From Bugulina stolonifera (lineage: Eukaryota > Bryozoa > Gymnolaemata > Cheilostomatida > Bugulidae): a stretch of DNA of 64,000 nucleotides. Below the pieces are notes generated by a model. That model saw only the letters and a program-made list of their open reading frames with translations, ran no database searches and was not told the DNA's origin. Each line of letters starts with the position of its first letter. Within the stretch, counting starts at the first letter, position 1. The stretch is taken from assembly GCA_935421135.1 (NCBI GenBank), contig OW285192.1:17337001-17401000 (forward strand), given 5' to 3'. Positions 22,801 through 32,400 of the stretch are shown here, piece after piece. Position numbers and translations under genes: made by a program.

Positions 22801-25278
22801 GTATTTTGCAATTACATCTAGCTTGTTACCTGGTTGTGCTTGAAGGGGCACAAATTTCAGCCTCAGAGCATATGTTTATGTTATACAATGTATGATAAAC
22901 TCTCATCTTTTAAAAGAGCGGTTTAAATACTTTCATGGCAAGAATGAGGTATGGTTTGAAGTGTTTTTTAAAATCTACACCTAACATACTTCTTTTAACT
23001 TTTGGAAAAATGATATTTTTTCTTTCTAAAACCAACTAAAATATGATGTGATAGATGTGAACCCCAGAAAACAGAGGGTTCAATGATTTTTATGCCCTGT
23101 TAATGCATACATTCACCTGTAAATAAATCGACTACATACATCTTTACACTGTAATATTTACATTGTACAATGTGCATTACTTCAAATCTTGAATTTTCTG
23201 CTGAAGGTTTGAAGGTAGTATTCACTGGCCAAGCCTATGGCTACCTCTGCTTTACAGTATAATAGTATGCAAGATAGGGTGAAAGGCCATTGAAAGGAAT
23301 GTATATTTTTTATGGGTTGTCAGGAAAAACAATTATCAATCACTACTTACTAGCTCAACACAGGGATCTGCTGATTAGTCAATCAACAGACTAGCTCTTA
23401 CTGGACAATGTCTGTGTACTGTACTAACAGAACAGTGTACACTGGTTGTCATAGGAAAAAGCAAATTTGGTTGATTTTGTGAAAGCCACTTTATATTGTT
23501 TCATGTATTTAACTGAGAACTATTTTAATGTAGAGTTAACAGACCAGCTTCAATTTCAACCACATTCAACAATACTGCGCATGCATAATGTACATGTAAA
23601 TACATTGTAGATGTAAAAGTGAGTTTTACATGCATGTGCCTTGTGTGAATATTGCACACCAATGGCCTCTGATCTAATTACTTGTAAATATCAGTGTATA
23701 GGTACAACAAAGGCCGGGATATGTTGATGAGAAAATGAGTAAATTATTAGCTGTAGGCTATCTACAAGTAGGACTGCATTTAACATGGAAGTACACAGGA
23801 TTTTCAATAACACAAGGGAATTAAATGACATAATATTATTAGCAAGTAAAGGCATGTGTTTTTGTGAGTAAATGATAATTTGTCTGTGAAAATAGCAAGG
23901 CCATGTTGTAACAATACACCTTACTAGAGGTACATGTATGCTATAGCATTTAGAACCGCCACACTATGCTCGAGCATCATTGTAAACCTAAGAAAATACA
24001 CATTCATACCCTCAATCCGGAAAAATGAAGCGTGTCCATGTTGTGTTGGTTGATATGTTTGCACCAAATGTAATGAAACTATCTTACAATGTAATGTTGA
24101 TGTTATATGTCGCAAGATTGGAGAAAAAAGTGATAAGCACAGACCAAGGATTGAACTTGAGCACATACCCACACTAACTGTCGCCCTTGCCCACTGGACC
24201 ACCATTCAAATGTGTAAAATCTGTGCTAAAAACCATGGCAGTAATTGCACTGATGATATGTGATTGATTGGCAGCATGTCAAACATGTCAGTTGGCTCCA
24301 AAAGTAACTGTTACGCGCTGCCGGCTGCGCTGATCTCTGTTATTATTGCTACTATTAATAGAGCTAAACCATGCACAGCAACAATAAACGATATGAATAT
24401 TGAGCAGGAATTTGATACAAATCTAAAGTGAAATTGGAAATTTCCAAAGACAACCTTGTAGAATTATTTCTCAGCTACAGGATGCTGTAAATATTATTCA
24501 TATACTGTGGTTTTTCACCCATCCAGCAGTAGAACACTGTACCCATATATTTTTTGATGTTTTCTGGTATTACAGAAAAAATAAATTAAAATTTAAAAAA
24601 ACTAAAAAACCAACGTTATAGATTATATTAAGAGGATTCTAATGATATATTATTTGTCATTGTGGAGTAGAAATTGTCCGTTTCATGGGAGAACAAAATT
24701 TATATATACCATAAAGGAAAGCCTTAATCATTTAAATGATTGTCCTTATCTATCCTGTGCAGCAGCAAGCATAGAGAGGCACTAAAGGTACTAAAAAAAA
24801 ATACTCGGGCTGACTTAGATATGAGGGTAAGTGAATACATTACAGTGGAATAAAAGTAGAGTAGATCGAATTGATAAGTTAGATGGGGAGTTTAATTCTA
24901 TTCCCTTGTTTGATATTATAGCGAATGGGAGATGGATACGCCCCATCTCACATTGCCATAGAGAATGAAGACTACGAATGTCTACATACATGTCTAAGAT
25001 TGGGAGCTGATTCTGAAGTTCGTGACTACAAAAGTGAAACCCCTCAACAACTAGCTCACCTCTACAAATCAGCAGATATGGTAAGGGACCAACAACATAA
25101 AGAAGTATAGATTTCTTGCTTTGACCACCTTGAGTGATATTCGTCTGAGTAAAAAACTAAAATCATCTTGTAGGTAAGACTGTGTCAAGAGTTTGGAGCT
25201 GGAGCATATCAATTAGAGTATGCTGAGACCGAAGTCGTAAACATTATAGCTCCTACGACTTCTGATGAAGATGAGTAA
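19846..25278 (+). CDS. IkB-like ankyrin-repeat inhibitor of NF-kB
   Basis: Predicted role: cytoplasmic retention of a Rel/NF-kB dimer. Exons (phase-checked): 19846-20123, 20295-20470, 20582-20782, 24777-24826, 24922-25080, 25174-25278, about 322 residues, near the ~317 of vertebrate IkB-alpha. Residues 2-7 are ESGYGS, fitting the [DE]SGxxS beta-TrCP phosphodegron at the N-terminal place expected of IkB proteins. Ankyrin units follow: NANRQTLLHLTVQ, GDTPLHIAARLGRAKVIHAL, GRGVVHLIVE, GDGYAPSHIAIENEDYECL and the terminal YKSETPQQLAHLYKSADMV. The tail is acidic (TTSDEDE). A 4-kb third intron contains tRNA-like sequences. The acceptors at 20294 and 24776 are weak choices; an exon start at 24763 reads better (SKHREALKVL) but would need another small exon for frame. 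Introns show this is not a retrocopy. The gene sits inside the giant TIR unit. Confidence 0.8.
20886..20958 (-). repeat. tRNA-like sequence (Val-type) with Pol III terminator, probably pseudogene or SINE head
   Basis: Reading minus: an A-box-like GATAGCTCAATGCGTAGAG, a loop with TTCACAA, a B box GTGTTCGATCCCC, and then TTTTTT. The acceptor and T stems pair poorly, so a functional tRNA is unlikely. It lies in intron 3 of the IkB-like gene. Confidence 0.5.
20990..24740. other. Large intron 3 of the IkB-like gene
   Basis: AT-rich, without a convincing additional exon. A further tRNA-derived repeat is probable on minus at about 24120-24210 (A box TGGTCCAGTGGGCAAGGG, B box AAGTTCAATCC, then TTTTTT). 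A small missing exon could be hidden here. Confidence 0.45.
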
Positions 25279-25471
25279 TAAGTACCTAAACTCCTACTCC
25301 TACTAAACTCTATTGGCAGGCAAAATCTAACACTTGCACACAACCTTTTATTCATTCATCCTTTATTGTCAATACAATGTATATCATAGAACCGAACCTT
25401 CCTCGCATTAATACCACCATCAGACCAGCTTATCTTTTACAATCCCGCCCCGGTGTAACTCGGGGTGGGCA

Positions 25472-26069
25472 GCGGGCCGCGGCCTAGTCGCTTGGCCCGG
25501 TGGATACGGGGCACTGGCGTCGCCTCCACGTGTACGATCGGCGCCGCACGCAACGTAGGCGGACGCGGCTTGACCGCCTCAAACGATCGGTCGTTCGGGT
25601 GAGTGGGGGTTGCGGGGGAGGGTGGGCGGGGTGGAGGAGGGGTGGCGGTGATGACGGTGATGGCGGCGGTTGTGGTGGTGGTGGCGGTGGCGGCGGTGGC
25701 GGTGGCGGCGGTGGCGGCGGCGGTGGTGAGGGTGGTGGTGGCGGCGGCGGTGGCGGCGGCGACGGCGGCGGTGGTGCGAACGGGACGAGGGCGGTGGCGG
25801 GGAGGAGGGAGGAATGGGGGTGGGGGAGGGGGAGGGGAGGAGGGTGGGAAGGATGGAGGGAAGGGGTCGTGGCCGGGTTTGGGGTCAAGTGTGCAAATGT
25901 TTTTTCGACCAATCAGAAGGGGGGATTTTGGGGTGACCTTGGCAAGGTCGTGTGCAAAATTTTTGTGCTCTTCTGTGATTGGTTGAAATCGGAAATACCG
26001 GCTTGTGGTTGGTTGAAAACAGGGGTCAATAAGTGCGTGTCTGTATAGAAGTGCACTGACTATACTACT
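25472..26069. repeat. Right terminal inverted repeat of the giant unit
   Basis: Inverse of 11338-11896. The G-rich tract (about 25640-25860) is longer than in the left arm. The outer ~215 bp differ from the left arm by about two substitutions (TTATTG/CTCATTG region and CCAACCAC/CCAATCAC). Confidence 0.9.
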
Positions 26070-26166
26070 TTCATGTAATGCGAAGGCCTAGCACCACTCA
26101 TTGGCTTTTCACTTTGGGATCGTGAGTCATCTTAGGACGACCGTACCAGAAACCAAAACCATTACA
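26070..26166 (+). mobile_element. Right part of the split solo LTR, starting with the TSD TTCATG
   Basis: From TTCATGTAATGCGAAGGCC to ACCATTACA it matches the last ~97 bp of the LTR of the 29994-35660 family (TTCATGTAATGCGAAGTCC .. AACCATTACA). It thus completes the LTR broken off at 11337. No primer-binding site or gag follows, so this is a solo LTR or a 3' LTR. Confidence 0.85.
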
Positions 26167-26499
26167 ATATATAGCATTAGAGTTGCTTTGATGATTCTGT
26201 ACTTCTTCAATCTGTATGAATGCTATAATATATGGAATCCAGGCCTCTTTTGGCACATGATTTTCAGCTTCTACTGGCTGCAAATCCCATACCAAAACTG
26301 TCTGTAGTCTATTTCTAAATGTCAAATAGAGCGAAGTGCTTGGGTTAACTCTCTATTGCAGAAACTAGGTACTTCAGTTATAATCAAAATTATCTTCTTT
26401 TAAAAGATATTTTAACATACAGTACATATACAAGTACATACTGTACTTGTATATTTCTGCAGAATACCTTCCTTTTAGTTTTCAAAAACACTGTGTAGT

Positions 26500-29400
26500 A
26501 TGGTGCAAGGTGAACCCTTCATACATTTCGCTGGACATACTGAAGCTATATTTACATTGTAAGTATAGCAGCTCACTACTACGTAGACTCAAACTGTAAG
26601 CTCAGTCATATTTTGCAGAACGCTGACTTTGATTTACATTTGCTGGGGTCTTTCCCTTGCTATAAAGCAACCAAAAACCAAGGTAGCTCGCCGACACGCT
26701 GCCCCTGTTAAAAGGAAACCACCAGGCTGGATGCCATACAAGAAAGAGTACGGGAAGGTTACTGTGAATCCCCATAACTTTAATTTTGTTCTACAACCAG
26801 AACCTTGTATTGGAGAGAGAATAATACTAATTACGATACACAGCGCTACCAAGGTAATTGTACAAAAAAAACTTACCAATTTTACTTCCCGCTATTAATT
26901 CCAGGTAAGAAAGCAAAGATCTAAAGAGATCTGCATTTTTTTCTAATTTGGGGTGGAGAAGGCACTTCACCAATGCTAAGGTTGCTGATGTAGCACAGGA
27001 GCCTTATAAGGTTGATTTCCCTTCCTAACACTACCAATGACCCTTGTGGGAATCGAACCTGAGACTCCCACATGAAAGTCCAGAACCCTTACCACTAGGC
27101 CACCGCAGCTCCAATTGTACAAATGAGAATTAATTTATCTGTTTATGTTCAATATAGAGATAACAAATAATATACTCCTAGAGCGTCTATTTAATATCGT
27201 GTCTACAAAGACATGGCACATGAAAGTTCAAAGTTGTACAGCGGAGAGTAAAGGGAATCTCCAAAACAAGAAAGCAGATCTAGTCCAATAGAGTAAGATT
27301 GGGCAAACAGAACATAAAATTATACACAATAGGCCCGGATAGGGCATCAGATATTGTATGATTTACGTGCACCAGGGTAGAACAAAGTAGAAAAAAGGCT
27401 GTAGGACAGGGTAAGGCATTGCTAAGCCAGGCAGCAAGCACACCTTCTGTTTTTGTTTGGCTCCTTAGAGCCCATAGATTTTGGTTGGCCTACCCAAACT
27501 ATTTTTTGCATACGCGATATTAATATGTGTTGAATATTTGCATTTGTTTTCTGGTTGACTTAAAGTGAGCATTGTGCAATTTACAGAATCACAGGCGAAG
27601 AGCGACATTAAGAAACACTTGGGCAAACCCTTTCATGATCAACAAATATTTACCTGCAGGCCTTCATGCTAAGGTTGTATTCATCCTGGGTCTACCAAGT
27701 GATAAGGATAACCAGACTGCGTTAAACTATGAGCATGAGGTTTATAGAGATCTAGTACAGGTTGATTTTCAAGACACATACTTCAACAACACATATAAAG
27801 CTATGTACAACATGAAGTAAGTATGCTTGAACCAAAGTCACATTAGAGTTGTCCCACTCTATTTATTTTCTAAGCTGTGTACACTTTATTGTTGACTAAT
27901 GGCATTAATAGGTAATTTTTGCTATACATGTAGATGGATCTCAGGCAACTCAGGATGTTCTAAGGCTAGGCTAGTCATGAAATCTGATGATGATGTCATG
28001 ATAAATTTAAAACACATCCATTCCTTTTGGGCTTACTTCACTGGTTTGCTACAAGATACATTGGACAGGGATGGAAACGCTTTATATATGGCAGGTAAGT
28101 GATAATTTCTACTTCGGCTGTTACATTCTCTTTAACTTGAGAAAGACCTCTGCGGATATCAAACACTCATTCCTCTGGGCATAAAGAAAGAGAGCTACTA
28201 TTCTACCGATATGTCTTATGGTATTCTGATTGTAGTATAATTGGTATTGGTATCTATGCTCAATGCTCACCCCTATACTTCTAGTGTAGATATTATGCAC
28301 ATGTACATGCAAATTTGTATTAAATAGCAAGAACTCTGTTTTGTGGTGAGAAAAAAGCTAGTAATTTATCAAATATGAATGCATGGTTATGTGCATGTAA
28401 GTGCATGCGATATAATATGTACATGCATGACATATATACATGTACATGTACATGTATATATGACATGCACATGTATCTGATATGTTTATATATAAATTCA
28501 CGCGTGTACAGGCATGTAACATGTACACATATATGATATGTCCATACACATGACATGAGTTAGGTAGGTGTTGTTTGCTGAGTGGTCTAGCGCTAGTCAC
28601 TCTGGTCTTGCAGCAATGACGCAAGTTACTGCAAGGACATGGGTTCGAGTCCCGCCAATGACCTGGAGGTTTTCGTCCCGAAGAAGGTTTTCCCTCTGTG
28701 CCATATCGAACTATAGTAATATCCAGCTCTAGGAGCCATGGTGGCCCCTCGACTAGCTCTGCTATTGGGCAGCCACGTTAAAAAATTGTGTTTGGCGCCA
28801 CGGATATTATTATTATTATATTGAAAGTTTCAAATTTAGGTAGAATGATCCAGAGTCGACCTCTCCGGAACCCAAGATCTAAGTGGTACATATCAACGAA
28901 GGTCTATAAATATGATACCTTTCCCTTGTGGTTCCAAGGAGTTCTGTATTTCCTGTCACCTTCTCTGGCTAGCAGAATATATAGTCTATCATTTACTACT
29001 CCTTATCTGTTTATGGGTATGTACATGTATATAATATTCAAGTCACATGGCAATAGGGAGCTGGTCAATACTCTTTTTTGTACCTTTCATACCCAAGTGA
29101 CCGTAGTTGCTTTTGGGTGGCGGTTTGCCATACTCTTTGTATGTTAGATTATTCTTATTACAAGAAGTTTTTTCTGTGAGCAGCCAAGAATCTGGCTCTG
29201 CAACTGAGAATACAATCCTGGCTAGAGTTCATACCAGAGTTTCTACAACATGCAAAGACATTAGTGTCTGCGTAATGTCCTGCACTGGCCTCGGTGGCCA
29301 ATAAAATTGGCAAGATATTCACCTGACCAAGGTAGATTGGATTTTTTTAATTGAAGAAAATCTCTGAAGTGTTCAAGTTTTTGCTCAAAATGAATAGGCT

Positions 29401-32400
29401 CTGCGTTTCACTCAGACCAGTGTGTTCGCAATAAATGCTTCAGAAGTGAGTAAAAAATTGATTAACTTCACTTGACTGCACCTGAAACTAATAAGCCACC
29501 AAAGGATTACATGAGATTAGAATAGCTGCTTGAGCCACTCCTATCAGAACCTTTTTACAGTTTCATTTCTGATGTATGAGAATATAACAAGTGCTGTATA
29601 TCAACAGAAAGCTAAAAATCAGGCGAATTTGCTCAAATGTTGGAGTTGTCAATCCAGTAAAATGCATTTTCACAGTTGAAACTAAAAGAATACATATATT
29701 AATTTTGTAACTTGAAGTTATGCCCACAACAAAAACTCAAAACTTTGTTGCAAAAATAGGGGTATTACAGTAATTGATGATGAACCCATTAACCAAAATT
29801 CTGTCATCCTATGTTGAATGACCTATGAACTTTGAATACAGCATAGGCTACAAACACTAATTAGTCCAAGTAGAATGGACATTATGATAATATGCCCTAC
29901 CACTGTCTCCTCTTCCTACTGCATGCCAGAGCCATACTCAATGGCTCTGCTACATGCAATGCTGAAGTATAGCAACTAGACAGACTACAATACTGTGATG
30001 GTTTCTGTGATTTGGTGCGGTCGTCCTTGGACGACTATCGACCCAGAAATGAAGTGCCTATGAGTGGTAATAGGACTTCGCATTACATGAAAGATCGAGC
30101 GGTCTCAGTAGCCCAAATACTACCAAAGACGACCCATCTGATCTCAAGTCCGACCTTCAGACTATACAGTGAAAGAGAGTAGTTCAACCTAGTAGGCGGT
30201 TCGCAAAGCGAATGACCTAGTAAAAGGAAGAGAAAGTCCCTGTATCAAGTATAGATGTGTCTTTATTGAAAGCCAAGTGTAGACTGAGACAATGAACAGT
30301 AAAACAGTGCCCTTTATATAGTATAAGGACTTCCGGCCGACGTGACGTCGGGAAAAGACGACGTGTGGTCGTCCGGAAGTTGCGCAACAAGATGGCCGCC
30401 GGAAGCCCGACGGCCGACCCAAAATAGGTCGGGTTCTACAAAAGTTGCTTATAATGGTCCAATTCATGTACAAAATGAATATCAATGGATTCTGAGAGGT
30501 CGGGCCTCTGTACATGGGTATAAAAGGCATAAAAAGGACTTAGTGACATTCATGTGACTATGTACAACAACATATAGTAAGATACATGAATAAGGAATGA
30601 GCATAAACACATGGAGACATGTATATAGACGGTAATTAAGTACTTTGAACATGCAATGCAGTTAAAGGTAAGTATACGAGCACTAATTGTGAGAATGTTA
30701 GTGTCAGGTGAGTAGCGCTGTAACAACTACTAGGCACTTAGGGTGCGGTGGAGCTTCGTCCGGGAGTTGGGGTCGTATACAAATGTCCTGTACCATCACA
30801 TATCCCCCCGATCCTTGGCACTATCTCTTCGAGTATGTCTAAGGATCTGCTCCGTGAGCCGTTGGTGGAGGGATATTTCGTCCTGTACGGCTTCCGTCTG
30901 CTGGACTATAGTAAGCCGGTCTCTAACATGTGAGTGAAGAAGTCTCTGCTGGAGTATGTGCAATTGGTGCCTGAGGCGTCCGAGACGATTGTTTAAAGTG
31001 GCACACAATCGTTCTCTCTCCTTCTGGAATTCTGCTGTAGGGGTGCGGGACTCAAGAGATTTCTTTGTGTTTTTAGTATCTGGAGGGCTGGTCGACAATG
31101 GGACGGCCTTGTCTGATCCGGTTCTAGCCTTAGGCGGCCGGGGCCGACGTTTGGGTATGTCGTAAGTATCAGTCCCTCTGTGGTCCAAGGCTGGAGGGTC
31201 CATACGAGTCTGTGGTCGCTTTGGACTGCCTAGTCGCTCCCAGGGCGACTTTCTTTTACTTGTTTTCTTTGGGGCAGGAGGAGGTGTCAGTCGCACCACT
31301 GCTGCTCTGGCTTCAGCTTCTGGAGGAGCTGGTATAGTGAAAGGTTTTGGTCCTACGTCTGCTGGGATACATGAGGGGTAAGCGACCCTCTTGTCGAGCT
31401 TCATCGCCTTGAGGAAAAGCTGGAACATGTGGGAATCCACTTCATACTGGATGGCTCCGTGGCCTGTCTGGCTTTGGTGCCGATAGACAGTCTCTGCATC
31501 ACGGGCGCTGACTCCACAGGAACAGAAGAACTGGGTAAAGTGTTGGTGTGTGTGAGCCTTGATGGTATTCTCTGTCCCTTCTAGCTTACATAGTCGACAA
31601 TAGGAGTTCCTTCCTTTACATCGGGCTGTCCGACGTATATCACTACTGGTCCGTGGAGAGATCCAGCAAAGTTGAGACTGCGGCATAGGCGTCTCTGGAG
31701 AGGTCTCTATAAGAGAAAGTGTAGATACAAGAGGTTGATCATTTAGATTATCAATGTTTGCGTAGGCCGAGTCGTCTTCGTCACCGGACTCAGTCACATG
31801 GTGTACAATGTCATTAGAGTACATATGCATGTCCGAGGTCGTCCCGGAGGGGAGGCAGTACATGTCCGAGTCGGTTAGGACGGTATCGTCCCGAAGTACC
31901 GAAGATACTTCAGTATGACCCGACCCGACTGGCACGACCTCATCCCTCGAGGAGTTCCCGAGATCAGCATATAAGTCGTCGTCGTCCAAAAGTAACAGTA
32001 CCTCGTCCAAGTCTATTGGCTCACCTGGCAAGTCCATGAGTAGGCCGACTAGGGAGGGCACCGTCCTTGTTGAGGAGTCTCGAATAGAGTACTCTGTTGT
32101 CCGACTAGGTGTTGACTGAGTGGTGGTGGTGAAGGTACTGGGGGATCCATCTGGATCCTGGCCTTTTATAGGTGTGGGGGCTGCCCTGGTTCTCCTTCTG
32201 GTGTGCGACGTTATGTCTGCAATAGCTGGCTTCTCACCATGTAGTAGGGCTACGTTGCGGCGGAAGTGCACTTGTCTGACCCCGGTTGTTAGATCTATTT
32301 TGATCTCAAGGTTGTCTGGGTCACCGGATCTGTCTGTTGAATTGGGGAGTAAACACGGGCCTGGCCGTGTCGGCCTACGACAGGTAGTCGTCTGGGCAGC

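Larger units (their letters stand above)
11338..26069. mobile_element. 14.7-kb transposable unit with long TIRs, Maverick/Polinton-like, carrying cellular-type genes
   Basis: The unit begins AGTAGTATAGTCAGTGCAC and ends with its exact inverse. It is flanked by the perfect 6-bp duplication TTCATG and interrupts an LTR whose two halves are otherwise collinear. In the outer ~215 bp the terminal repeats differ at about two positions. Known Mavericks/Polintons have 6-bp duplications, AG termini, long TIRs and lengths of 9-22 kb. None of their usual genes (protein-primed DNA polymerase B, retroviral-type integrase, packaging ATPase, capsids) is visible. If related, it is a non-autonomous derivative mobilised in trans. 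Cargo: an IkB-like gene (+), an unrecognised multi-exon gene (-) and large tandem repeats. An unknown superfamily using 6-bp duplications is the main alternative; an assembly artefact cannot be excluded by reading alone. Confidence 0.8.

Noticed and set aside
11338..26069. Polymerase B, integrase, packaging ATPase or capsid genes expected of an autonomous Maverick
   Set aside because: No frame in the interval shows their motifs, so the element is not called autonomous and the superfamily stays provisional.
26101..26325. Overlapping ORFs on both strands upstream of the + glycosyltransferase
   Set aside because: They lie in LTR remnant and AT-rich DNA and do not join in phase with exon 2.
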